Below, in pieces: positions 1-7,731 of a stretch of 32,823 bases of DNA. The stretch is from Cellulomonadaceae bacterium (GTDB lineage Bacteria; Actinomycetota; Actinomycetes; Actinomycetales; Cellulomonadaceae): NCBI GenBank assembly GCA_031256435.1, contig JAIRQO010000083.1:1-32823 (forward strand). Reading direction: 5' to 3'. Positions within the stretch are counted from its first letter, which is position 1. Each line of letters begins with the position of its first letter. The translations under genes and the position numbers were made by a program. Below the pieces are notes generated by a model. The model was not told where the DNA came from. It searched no databases and was given only the letters and a program-made list of their open reading frames with translations.

Positions 1-297
1 ATTCTTGGATTCATCACGGCGGTGGTGGCGAGGCGAGGTGCTGCGAAGACGGCCACCACCCAACGCGCGCGCCTCTTCTTCGGTACGGGTATCTGCGGTG
101 GGTTCACCACGTATTCCACCTTGGCCCTGGACATCACCACCCTAGGAGGGTTGGCCTCGGGCGAAACACGCTCGCTTGCCGTGATGACGGCCTACATTGC
201 CGCCACCCTTGTACTGGGCACCCTGGCAGCAGTGGCCGGGATGGCCGTGGGGCAACACCACACCGCGAGCGCCTCCCCACCAGGACGATCCTCATGA
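1..297 (+). CDS. crcB: CrcB/Fluc fluoride channel subunit (5' end cut off)
   Basis: The open frame runs from the first base of the window to a TGA at 295-297, so the N-terminus lies outside. The visible 98 residues contain the CrcB signature G-I-C-G-G-F-T-T-Y-S-T at about residues 34-44 of the visible part, followed by a hydrophobic C-terminal helix (about residues 62-85). CrcB proteins are small membrane proteins that form dual-topology dimeric fluoride channels and export toxic fluoride. The stop overlaps the start of a second crcB in an ATGA arrangement, so both subunits should be made together, as in organisms with heterodimeric or paired Fluc channels. The family call is firm; the length is unknown. 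Confidence 0.88.
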   Translation: MLGFITAVVARRGAAKTATTQRARLFFGTGICGGFTTYSTLALDITTLGGLASGETRSLAVMTAYIAATLVLGTLAAVAGMAVGQHHTASASPPGRSS

Positions 298-755
298 CCG
301 GCATGGAATGGTGGGCCTTCAACGTCAGCCCGTGGATGAGTTGGCTGCTGGTGGCCGTGGGTGGTGGAATCGGTGCCGGGGCCCGGTTCATGCTGGCAGG
401 GGCTATAACGCGGCGCTGGGCATCGCGCCTGCCGTGGGGAACCATGACGGTGAACATCCTCGGGTCGTTCATCATCGGCCTGGTCAGTGGCGGTTCCAGC
501 CTGCTCGTGGCGCAACTCAGCTCGTCAACAATGCCTCTGGCTGCTGCCGATTCCTGGATTCACCTGGGCTCCCTGCTCTTGGCCACCGGCTTCTGTGGAG
601 GGTTCACCACGTTCTCCACTGCCACAGTGGATTCCGTGATGCTCGCGAAGGAGGGCCATCTGGCCCGTGCGGTGGGTTCGGTGGCTATCACCCTGGTGGC
701 CACCGTAGCGGCCTGCGTGGCGGGTCTCCTGTTGGTCAGGGCTATCTTTGGTTAA
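294..755 (+). CDS. crcB: CrcB/Fluc fluoride channel subunit
   Basis: The 153-residue protein has the expected family length and four hydrophobic segments (about 15-36, 52-70, 88-112 and 128-150). Family motifs are visible: G-x-G-A-x-x-R-F at 25-32, W-G-T-M-x-V-N-I-L-G-S-F at 48-59, and G-F-C-G-G-F-T-T-F-S-T at 99-109, which lines the fluoride pore. The ATG overlaps the stop of the preceding crcB by four bases, implying translational coupling. The gene ends two bases from the stop of the convergent argF. No fluoride riboswitch can be judged because the upstream region is outside the window. It probably pairs with the first subunit; homodimers cannot be excluded. Confidence 0.93.
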   Translation: MTGMEWWAFNVSPWMSWLLVAVGGGIGAGARFMLAGAITRRWASRLPWGTMTVNILGSFIIGLVSGGSSLLVAQLSSSTMPLAAADSWIHLGSLLLATGFCGGFTTFSTATVDSVMLAKEGHLARAVGSVAITLVATVAACVAGLLLVRAIFG

Positions 756-757
756 CC

Positions 758-1723
758 CTAACCCTCAGAAAGCAACCAGGTCAGCAGCGCCTTTTGCGCG
801 TGGAGACGATTCTCGGCTTCGTCAAACACCACCGATTGCGGACCGTCAATGACCTCTGCGGTGATCTCCTTGCCCCGATAGGCCGGCAAACAGTGCAGCA
901 CTATGGCATCCGGCTTGGCATGGGCGAGCAGTGCGGCATCAAGGCGGAATGGAACAAACGGGCTCTGGCGTTCCGCCGCCTCGGCCTCGTCCCCCATGGA
1001 CACCCATGTGTCCGTGGCCACCACGTCCGCCCCGGTCACGGCGGCCTGAGGGTCATCCGTCACGGTTACCGAACCACCCGTCGTTGAGGCAATGACAGCA
1101 GCTTGTTCAACGATGCTCGGCTCGGGTTGATACCCCGCTGGTCCAGCAATGCGCACGTGCAGTCCAGCCGTTGCCCCACCGAGCAGGTACGAGTTGGCCA
1201 TGTTGTTGGCGCCGTCCCCCAAATACGTGAGGGTCTGCCCGGCCAGCGCCTCCACTCCCCCGCGATGCTGCGCCACAGTGAGAAGATCGGCCAGGATCTG
1301 ACACGGATGGAACCCGTCCGTGAGCGCGTTCACCACGGGTACGCGGGACACCTCGGCCATAGCCTGAATGCGATCATCGCCATACGTCCGCCACACGATG
1401 GCCGACACCTGCCGATCCAACACTCGCGTGGTGTCCGCGATGGATTCACGGACGCCAATCTGCGCGAGCGAGCCGTCCACCATGAGGGGGAAGCCGCCTA
1501 ATTCGGCGATTCCCGTGAGGAAGCTGACTTGGGTCCGCAGCGTGGGCTTGTCCGTGATGAACGCCACGGCCTGGGGTCCGGCGAGTGGTTGCCGATGCTG
1601 GCGGTTACTCCGGAATGCCAATCCGAGGTCCAGCACCTCGCGCTGCTCTGCCGGGGAAAGTTCGTCGTCGCGGAGGAAATGACGGGGTGCGTTCACGGTG
1701 CTTGTCTTCACGGTGCTAGCCAT
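758..1723 (-). CDS. argF: Ornithine carbamoyltransferase
   Basis: ArgF makes citrulline from ornithine and carbamoyl phosphate in the cytosol, the sixth step of arginine synthesis. The 321-residue protein has the usual length. Visible motifs are F-H-P-C-Q at 138-142 (carbamoyl phosphate side), D-T-W-V-S-M-G at 238-244 (ornithine loop) and H-C-L-P at 277-280. The carbamoyl-phosphate motif, normally S-T-R-T-R, reads T-L-R-T-Q at 61-65. It is the last gene of the argCJBDF run, 33 bp after argD, with a Shine-Dalgarno AAGGAG about 11 nt before the ATG. It ends two bases from crcB on the other strand. argR, argG and argH are not present here. The alternative, another carbamoyltransferase class, is unlikely given the operon. 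Confidence 0.94.
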   Translation of the reverse strand: MASTVKTSTVNAPRHFLRDDELSPAEQREVLDLGLAFRSNRQHRQPLAGPQAVAFITDKPTLRTQVSFLTGIAELGGFPLMVDGSLAQIGVRESIADTTRVLDRQVSAIVWRTYGDDRIQAMAEVSRVPVVNALTDGFHPCQILADLLTVAQHRGGVEALAGQTLTYLGDGANNMANSYLLGGATAGLHVRIAGPAGYQPEPSIVEQAAVIASTTGGSVTVTDDPQAAVTGADVVATDTWVSMGDEAEAAERQSPFVPFRLDAALLAHAKPDAIVLHCLPAYRGKEITAEVIDGPQSVVFDEAENRLHAQKALLTWLLSEG

Positions 1724-1756
1724 TTCTATGCATCTCCTTGGTCAGACCTGGTGAGG

Positions 1757-3127
1757 TCACGGTGTTGTGGTGATTTCTTGCGACGATGGAGCGGCTACTT
1801 CCGTGATGGCATCACGGAGGATCGTGGCAGCATCGCGAGCCTGCTCCTCGGTGAGGATCAACGGCGGAGCCAGACGAATCGCGTGGGGAGCCACCGCGTT
1901 GACAATGAGTCCGCGTTCCAATGCGGCGCGTTGAACATCCGCGGCAGCCACGGTTTCCGGGAGCATCACGCCGAGGAGTAGCCCGCGTCCTCGAATGCCG
2001 AGTACGGGAGAGGGTTCCGCCATGAGGGTGTCCCGGAGCGTTTGGCCTACGCCCTGAACGTGAGGCAGAAGGTTGTCAGACTCAGTGGTGTTGAGAACAG
2101 CAAGGGCCGAGGCGCAGGCCAGCGGGTTGCCGCCAAAGGTGGTGCCGTGCAGGCCAGGTTGGAGGAGAGATGCGGTGTGGGAACCGAACGCCACCACGGC
2201 CCCGATGGGGAAACCGCCGCCCAGGCCCTTGGCCAGGGTCATGACGTCCGGAACAATGCCGCCGTCCACCTCCTGGTGGGCAAACCAGGCTCCCGTGCGG
2301 CCCACGCCCGTTTGGACTTCGTCCGCGATGAGCAGCGCATTGGCCTCCTGGGTCAGACTGCGGGCGTGGGCAAGGTAGCCAGCAGGAAGTGGGACCACCC
2401 CGGCTTCACCTTGCAGCGGTTCCAGGATGAGAGCGGCCACCGGGCCGCGTTCACGCACGGCATCCGCAGCGAACGCGTTGCTGAGCGCGGCAAAGGGATC
2501 CTCGGCGCTGGCCAAGGGCACAAACTCCACCCCTCCGGGCAGCGGTTCAAACGGCTCGCGGTAGGCCGCCTTAGCCGTAAGCGAGAGGGAACCCAAGGTG
2601 CGTCCGTGGAAGGACCCTTCCAGAGCGAGGATGCGCGCGCCCTCACGGTGTGTTCCTCCATCGCGCTGTGTTCCAGGGTCGCCGAGTGTTCCACCCTCAC
2701 ACCGTGTACTACCCTCGCCCAGTGTTCTGCCGTGCAAACGCGCCATCTTGAAGGCCGCTTCCACGGCCTCAGTCCCCGAGTTCGTGAAGAACACGCGGGA
2801 GCCCTCAGGTGCTTGGCTGAGGCGCAGGAGGGTCTCGGCCAGGGTGATTTGCGGCGGGGTGGCAAAGAAGTTGGAGGTGTGCCCCAGAGTGGACACTTGC
2901 GTGGTGAGCGCTTCCACGATGGCCGGGTGCGCGTGCCCCAAAGCGTTGACAGCAATCCCTGCCAAGCAATCGAGGTAACGCTGACCAGTGGTGTCCCACA
3001 CGTAGCACCCCTCGCCACGGTTCAGGACGCGCTGCGGTGCCCCAAAGGTGTTCATCAGGGCGTGGGAATACCGGTTTTCCCAGGAATCGTTCGGCGCTGC
3101 GTTGGCGGCGTGTCCTTCGATGCTCAT
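1757..3127 (-). CDS. argD: Acetylornithine aminotransferase
   Basis: ArgD is a PLP-dependent class III aminotransferase that converts N-acetylglutamate semialdehyde to N-acetylornithine. Seen in the 456-residue protein: N-S-G-T-E at 116-120, S-F-H-G-R-T at 172-177, D-E-V-Q at 269-272, and the Schiff-base lysine K300 in T-L-A-K-G-L-G-G-G. It is some 50 residues longer than typical bacterial ArgD. Much of the excess is five degenerate 6-residue repeats (135-164) inserted just before the conserved I-L-A-L-E-G-S-F-H strand, in what should be a surface loop. The start ATG overlaps the argB stop (ATGA). The identification is secure; whether the insert affects activity is unknown. Confidence 0.94.
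   Translation of the reverse strand: MSIEGHAANAAPNDSWENRYSHALMNTFGAPQRVLNRGEGCYVWDTTGQRYLDCLAGIAVNALGHAHPAIVEALTTQVSTLGHTSNFFATPPQITLAETLLRLSQAPEGSRVFFTNSGTEAVEAAFKMARLHGRTLGEGSTRCEGGTLGDPGTQRDGGTHREGARILALEGSFHGRTLGSLSLTAKAAYREPFEPLPGGVEFVPLASAEDPFAALSNAFAADAVRERGPVAALILEPLQGEAGVVPLPAGYLAHARSLTQEANALLIADEVQTGVGRTGAWFAHQEVDGGIVPDVMTLAKGLGGGFPIGAVVAFGSHTASLLQPGLHGTTFGGNPLACASALAVLNTTESDNLLPHVQGVGQTLRDTLMAEPSPVLGIRGRGLLLGVMLPETVAAADVQRAALERGLIVNAVAPHAIRLAPPLILTEEQARDAATILRDAITEVAAPSSQEITTTP
2646..2735 (-). repeat. Five 18-bp degenerate tandem repeats inside argD
   Basis: Exactly 90 bp can be divided into five 18-bp units that share a GTGTtC-type core on the + strand. On the coding strand they encode six-residue units [24 protein letters not shown] and THREGA. 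The period is a multiple of three, so the reading frame is kept. Normal ArgD proteins have no such segment here. Confidence 0.8.
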
Positions 3128-4035
3128 GCGCTCACAGTTCCTTGGGGGTCCGGCAGAACCATGGTTCCGTTGCCTTGTTGGGTGAAGATTTCCAGCAGCA
3201 CGCCGTGGGGTACGCGTCCGTCAATGATGGTGGCGGCAGGCACGCCCCCCTGAACAGCACGCAGACACGCTTCCATCTTGGGGACCATTCCGGATTCCAG
3301 TGACGGCAGAAGCGTTTCCAGGGCAGAGGCCCTAATCTGCTTGACCAGCGTATCCCGGTCCGGCCAACTGGTATAGAGACCTTCAACATCCGTGAGGATC
3401 AGCAGTTTCCGTGCGCCTAGCGCCACGGCCAAGGAGGCAGCGGCCGTGTCAGCGTTGATGTTGAGCACCTGCGTGGGATCGTCGATGCTGGGGGCCACGG
3501 AGGAGACCACCGGGATTCTTCCGGCATCGATGATGTCCTGAACGGCGGCGGGATGCACACCCACCACGTCCCCCACCAGGCCCACGTCTACCAGTTGTCC
3601 GTCCACCACGGCGTGCCGGAGTTCGGCTTGGAACAGGCCGCCGTCCTCACCGGACAGGCCCACGGCGAGAGGGCCGTGCGCGTTGATGAGTCCCACAATC
3701 TCACGCCCCACCTGACCCGTGAGCACCATACGCACCACGTCCATGGAGGCCGGCGTGGTCACCCGCAATCCGCCAGAGAACTCAGACTTGATTCCCAGGC
3801 GGGCCAGCATGGAACCGATTTGGGGTCCTCCCCCGTGGACCACCACCACGCGCACCCCTACTTGACGCAGGAACGCCATGTCCAAGGCAAAGGCCGCTTT
3901 GAGGGTGTCACTCGTCATGGCGTTGCCGCCGTATTTCACCACCAGCAACGCGTCCGAGTACTCTTTCAGCCACGGCAGGGCTTCGAGGAGTACCTCGGCT
4001 TTCTGGTGGGGGCGGAGGGTATTAATGGAGGTCAC
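3124..4035 (-). CDS. argB: Acetylglutamate kinase
   Basis: ArgB phosphorylates N-acetylglutamate, usually the arginine-controlled step. The 303-residue protein starts at a GTG that overlaps the argJ stop (GTGA). Visible motifs are K-Y-G-G-N-A-M at 34-40 (phosphate binding), H-G-G-G-P-Q-I at 67-73 and a later N-I-N-A-D-T-A-A. An extra N-terminal helix (about 8-29, charged and leucine-rich) is present before the kinase core. In the family this helix marks hexameric, arginine-inhibited kinases, so feedback inhibition by arginine is inferred. It sits between argJ and argD, consistent with the pathway. Confidence 0.95.
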   Translation of the reverse strand: MTSINTLRPHQKAEVLLEALPWLKEYSDALLVVKYGGNAMTSDTLKAAFALDMAFLRQVGVRVVVVHGGGPQIGSMLARLGIKSEFSGGLRVTTPASMDVVRMVLTGQVGREIVGLINAHGPLAVGLSGEDGGLFQAELRHAVVDGQLVDVGLVGDVVGVHPAAVQDIIDAGRIPVVSSVAPSIDDPTQVLNINADTAAASLAVALGARKLLILTDVEGLYTSWPDRDTLVKQIRASALETLLPSLESGMVPKMEACLRAVQGGVPAATIIDGRVPHGVLLEIFTQQGNGTMVLPDPQGTVSA

Positions 4036-5231
4036 GTTGTGTAAGCACTATTCTCTTCGACGTAAGCGTGGGTGAGATCATTAGTCCACAGGGTGACCTC
4101 GGCGTTGCCCGCGTGCAGGTCAATGAGGATGGTCACCAAACGGTTGGCTGCCATGTCAACATCGTCGGGCTTCTCATGGGCACCACCCGCCTGACACACC
4201 ATCACGCCGTTGACGGACACGTCCAACTGGGCGGGATCAAATGGGGCAACAGATTCCGGAACCGTGCCCACTTGGGCAAGGATGCGTCCCCAGTTGGGAT
4301 CGTTGCCGTACACGGCTGTTTTCACCAGTGCCGAGCGTGACACCGCCCGCGCTACGGCGAGTGCCGCGTCCTCGGTGGTAGCGCCCGTGACCGTGATCGC
4401 GATGTCATGAGAGGCACCTTCGGCGTCCGCCAACAACTGGGTGGCGAGGTCCGCTGCTACGTCATGGACGGCCTGATCCAGGTCCGCAGCGGTGGCGTGG
4501 ACGCCGGAAGCGCCGGAAGCCATGAGTACCACGGTGTCCGAGGTGGACATGCATCCGTCAGAATCGATGCGGTCAAAGGTGGTGGACGTGGCAGCGCGCA
4601 GGGACGCGTCCAGACGCTTTGCGCCTTCCTCGCCCTCGGGCATCACGGCATCCGTGGTGATGACACATAACATGGTGGCGAGTGCCGGGGCGAGCATACC
4701 CGCGCCCTTGGCCATGCCGCCCACGGTGAACGTCCCCTCGGAGGTGGTGACCGTGCGGACGGACGTTTTAGCCACCGTGTCCGTGGTCATGATGGCTCGA
4801 GCAGCGGCGGCACCGGCCTCGGAATCCGTGGCCAGCGCTGCGGCAACCACGGGGATTCCTGCCAGGAGTTTCTCCCGCTTGAGGCGCACGCCAATCAACC
4901 CCGTGGAGGCAACGAGCACGTCCGTGGGCGCGGCTAGGCCGAGTTCTCCTGCCACGGCAACGGCAGTGTCCTCAGAGTCCTGGAGTCCATCCGGACCCGT
5001 ACACACGTTGGCCGAGCCAGAGTTCAGGATCATGGCACGCGCCGTGCCGTTCTGGGCACAGCGGCGGGACCACACCACGGGCGCACCTACCACACGGTTG
5101 GACGTGAACACGGCGGCCACCGCGTGCTGCGGGCCGTCATTGACAACGAGGGCAAGATCCGGCTTTCCGGACCTCTTGAGACCGGCGGAGATTCCCGCCG
5201 CGCTAAATCCTTGGGCTGCTGTGACGCTCAT
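4032..5231 (-). CDS. argJ: Bifunctional glutamate N-acetyltransferase / ornithine acetyltransferase
   Basis: ArgJ transfers acetyl from N-acetylornithine to glutamate, recycling acetyl groups in the arginine pathway. I chose the ATG at 5231, which overlaps the argC stop as TGATG; a longer frame upstream only overlaps argC. The 399-residue protein shows the autocleavage site in L-A-T-M-L, with Thr186 expected to become the N-terminal nucleophile of the beta chain, preceded by K-G-A-G-M-L-A-P. The N-terminal residues G-F-x-A-A-G-I-x-A-G-L-K are also typical. No argA-type synthase is in the operon, consistent with a cyclic pathway; whether ArgJ also uses acetyl-CoA cannot be told from sequence. 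Confidence 0.95.
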   Translation of the reverse strand: MSVTAAQGFSAAGISAGLKRSGKPDLALVVNDGPQHAVAAVFTSNRVVGAPVVWSRRCAQNGTARAMILNSGSANVCTGPDGLQDSEDTAVAVAGELGLAAPTDVLVASTGLIGVRLKREKLLAGIPVVAAALATDSEAGAAAARAIMTTDTVAKTSVRTVTTSEGTFTVGGMAKGAGMLAPALATMLCVITTDAVMPEGEEGAKRLDASLRAATSTTFDRIDSDGCMSTSDTVVLMASGASGVHATAADLDQAVHDVAADLATQLLADAEGASHDIAITVTGATTEDAALAVARAVSRSALVKTAVYGNDPNWGRILAQVGTVPESVAPFDPAQLDVSVNGVMVCQAGGAHEKPDDVDMAANRLVTILIDLHAGNAEVTLWTNDLTHAYVEENSAYTT

Positions 5232-6322
5232 CAGGGAGCCACCCCCACGGTGGTGAGGCCCAAATCTGCAGGCAGACCCAAGGCCAGGTTGACACATTCC
5301 ATGGCGGTTCCCGCCGTTCCCTTCACCAAGTTATCAATGGCTACCACCACGGTGAGGCGGCCCGTTCCGCGGTCTACGGTCACGCCAATCTGCGTGGCGT
5401 TGGAGCCGAGCACCGCGCCGGTGGACGGCCACCTGCCTTCCGGGAGAACCGTCACGGACGGACGGTCGGCATAGAACTCGGTCCAGAGAGAGTGGAGGTC
5501 TGTGGCGGTCAGGGTCGCTTCCGGGGTGGTTTCTAGGGTGGTTGCCGGGGTTTCAGCGGACGTGGGCGTCAGCCGGGCGGTGACCGTGGCCAAAATTCCA
5601 CGGGACATGGGGACCAACGTGGGCGTGAATGTGATTCCCACGTCTGCGGGATTCCCTGAGGTGACCTGGGCCAGGTTCTGCTGGATTTCAGGGATGTGCC
5701 GATGCACCCCGCCCACCGCATACGGACTGGCAGACCCGAGCGCCTCGGAAGCGAGAAGGTGAGGCTTCAGCGCTTTCCCCGCTCCGGAGTATCCGTTGGC
5801 CAGGACAGCAACAATGTCACTGACATCCAGGATGCCGCTCGTGACTCCCGGTAAGAGTCCCAGGGTGACGGCCATGACGTTGCAGCCGGGAACGGCAATC
5901 CTGCGTGAGGCGGCAATGTCACTGGCGTTTCCGGGAAGTTCGGGCATGCCGTAGGTCCAGGTTCCGGCATGCGGCGAGCCGTAGAACTGTGTCCAGGCGG
6001 CGGGGTCTTTGAGGCGGTGATCGGCACCGAGGTCCACCACCAGGCACTCCGGCGGCAGCGCTGCGGCGATCTGTCCGGAGGCTCCGTGCGGAAGTGCCAG
6101 CACTACTACGTCATGTCCAGCGAGGTTTTCCACGGTGGTGTCTACCAAAACGCGGTCAGCAAGGGGTGCCAGGTGAGGGTGGAGGGAGCCGAGGGTCTCG
6201 CCCACGGTGGAATGTGCTGTCAGAGCGCCAATCTCCAGGCTTGGATGCCCCAAGGCCACACGGAGAAACTCGCCTCCGGCGTAGCCGGAGGCCCCGGCTA
6301 CAGCCACACGGTAGGAATTCAT
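5231..6322 (-). CDS. argC: N-acetyl-gamma-glutamyl-phosphate reductase
   Basis: ArgC is the NADPH-dependent reductase that makes N-acetylglutamate semialdehyde. The 363-residue protein opens with the nucleotide-binding turn G-A-S-G-Y-A-G (10-16) and has the catalytic cysteine C147 in V-P-G-C-N-V. Residues 252-274 form a Thr/Ala/Glu-rich, faintly repetitive stretch (about 5505-5567 in DNA) that makes it slightly longer than the usual ~345. It is the first gene of the arg operon: a -10 box lies seven bases before the ATG and a CGGACA -35-like element 18 bp further up. The previous gene's stop is 39 bp upstream. No ARG box is visible. Confidence 0.95.
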   Translation of the reverse strand: MNSYRVAVAGASGYAGGEFLRVALGHPSLEIGALTAHSTVGETLGSLHPHLAPLADRVLVDTTVENLAGHDVVVLALPHGASGQIAAALPPECLVVDLGADHRLKDPAAWTQFYGSPHAGTWTYGMPELPGNASDIAASRRIAVPGCNVMAVTLGLLPGVTSGILDVSDIVAVLANGYSGAGKALKPHLLASEALGSASPYAVGGVHRHIPEIQQNLAQVTSGNPADVGITFTPTLVPMSRGILATVTARLTPTSAETPATTLETTPEATLTATDLHSLWTEFYADRPSVTVLPEGRWPSTGAVLGSNATQIGVTVDRGTGRLTVVVAIDNLVKGTAGTAMECVNLALGLPADLGLTTVGVAP

Positions 6323-6329
6323 GCGCGGT

Positions 6330-6335
6330 ACTTTA
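6330..6335 (-). promoter_or_regulatory. -10 box of argC, leaderless arrangement
   Basis: TAAAGT on the minus strand, followed by seven bases and the argC ATG (6322). CGGACA at 6354-6359 could be the -35 element (18-bp spacer). Transcription would start at or next to the A of ATG. This makes the arg operon independent of the gene upstream. Confidence 0.65.
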
Positions 6336-6361
6336 CTAACCCTTGTGCGTTCGTGTCCGAA

Positions 6362-7693
6362 TTAGGCCCTTGATGCGTAGCGAAGCGCGTTCGGCACGGG
6401 CCTACATTCGGGTCCCACCTGCATGGGACCCACTACACCTTCGTCGCGCAGACGCTTCAACGCGGGGACAATACGAGACACCACGGACGCCGGGCTGAGC
6501 GTGTTGAGGTAAATCTTGGTGGCGCCCTCAAAGCCGGCAATGGTGGACACGCGCCACTTCATCATGATGCGCCAGGGTTGCGGTTGATCGCCATCCACGG
6601 GCCGGTAGTGCCACTCCTCGTTGATGGGGACGTCAGGGCCGGTGGCCGCGTGCATGGCGTGGACCATGTCCGAGACGCCTCGCATCGCCTCGGGGCTGTG
6701 CGCCCACGGCTCGCACTCGGCGGCTTTGGAGAACACCTCGATGGTGGGGTAACGATGCCCAAACCCGGCATATGCTATGGCGTGATGATTCTCCCCGATG
6801 ACCAGGTTGCGCTGCGCGGCGAAGTCCGGTCCTACCTCGTTGAACACGTTGAGGTTGCGGCGCACGGCTTGCATCTCGGCGGTCAACTGATCGCCGTGTT
6901 CATCAATGGCCACAATCTGCTTGTGCAGGTGGTCAAAGGACGCCCCTGCCGGACGCAACCAGTTCTGGAACACGGCGGCGTAGCGAGCATAGGGATTGAG
7001 TTCCACAATGTTGCGAGCGGCATCAGCGGTGAACTGCATGAATGCGGCGTGTTCGTCCGGTGTGAGCGTTCCCGAGGAAGCCAACTCGGAGTCATCCTTG
7101 GCGCCGTCCACGTAGTGGCGCCGCGCCACAATCACGTCATGACCGCCTCCAAAGAATCCGGCGCTTGCCTCGGCCAGGGCGTCATCCACCATGGGAAGGG
7201 ACTGGGTGTGGTGCATGGGCCCTGCGGGGACCCGGGGCGCGTTGCGCTTGGTCACCAGCAGTTTGGCCACGTGGGCTCGGCCCGTGGAGGACTCCAGGTA
7301 GGCCCGTTGGCGTTCTAGCACCTCGCGCGGGAGTTCATAGCCGTAGTTCTCACGCCAGAAATCCAGGGACAGGATCTCGTACAGGTTGGGAATGCGCCGG
7401 AATTCCGCCACGGTGCTGGTGAGTTCATCGGCACTCACACCGTCACGCTGCTCAAAGTTCCCGGCGTGCTGCACTATCCGGGATTTCTCCGGCGGAGTTT
7501 CCAGGTATCGCTTGGAACAGAACGCACAGTGGTGCCCCATGTCCGCAGGGTTCAAGGCAACGGGTGCCGCCTTGGACATGGCGATGGGCCTGTCGGCGCG
7601 GCCAGGAATGGTCCACACCTGGGTGCCCGTGAACGGGTTGCGTTGCTTAAAGGTCCCGTCTTTGAGTTCAACGAGGAATCCACTTGGAGGCAT
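6362..7693 (-). CDS. DUF4921 family protein, GalT/HIT-like
   Basis: The 443-residue protein resembles the actinobacterial DUF4921 family, related to galactose-1-phosphate uridylyltransferase. The N-terminus has D-G-T-x-K-x-x-N-P-F-T-G at 12-23, and a probable zinc site H-C-A-F-C (H55, C56, C59). A HIT-like D-H-L-H-K-Q-I motif at 254-260 takes the place of the GalT H-P-H-x-Q. Substrate is unknown; a nucleotidyl transfer or hydrolysis reaction is inferred from the fold. I chose the ATG at 7693 because TACCGT lies seven bases before it; a GTG at 7720 would add nine residues. It follows pheT by about 38 bp and precedes argC by 39 bp, with no functional link to either. Confidence 0.8.
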   Translation of the reverse strand: MPPSGFLVELKDGTFKQRNPFTGTQVWTIPGRADRPIAMSKAAPVALNPADMGHHCAFCSKRYLETPPEKSRIVQHAGNFEQRDGVSADELTSTVAEFRRIPNLYEILSLDFWRENYGYELPREVLERQRAYLESSTGRAHVAKLLVTKRNAPRVPAGPMHHTQSLPMVDDALAEASAGFFGGGHDVIVARRHYVDGAKDDSELASSGTLTPDEHAAFMQFTADAARNIVELNPYARYAAVFQNWLRPAGASFDHLHKQIVAIDEHGDQLTAEMQAVRRNLNVFNEVGPDFAAQRNLVIGENHHAIAYAGFGHRYPTIEVFSKAAECEPWAHSPEAMRGVSDMVHAMHAATGPDVPINEEWHYRPVDGDQPQPWRIMMKWRVSTIAGFEGATKIYLNTLSPASVVSRIVPALKRLRDEGVVGPMQVGPECRPVPNALRYASRA

Positions 7694-7700
7694 GATCGTT

Positions 7701-7706
7701 ACGGTA
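7701..7706 (-). promoter_or_regulatory. -10 box of the DUF4921 gene
   Basis: TACCGT on the minus strand, seven bases before the ATG at 7693. It matches the TANNNT leaderless arrangement seen elsewhere in the window. It also helps to choose this start over the upstream GTG. Confidence 0.5.
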
Positions 7707-7731
7707 CCGGCGCGCTTCACCTCACCAGGTG

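Noticed and set aside
2042-3253. Long open frame on the + strand opposite argD (403 codons)
   Set aside because: It is the complement of a well-supported aminotransferase, with Arg/His/Gly-rich composition and no domain; typical of high-GC antisense frames.
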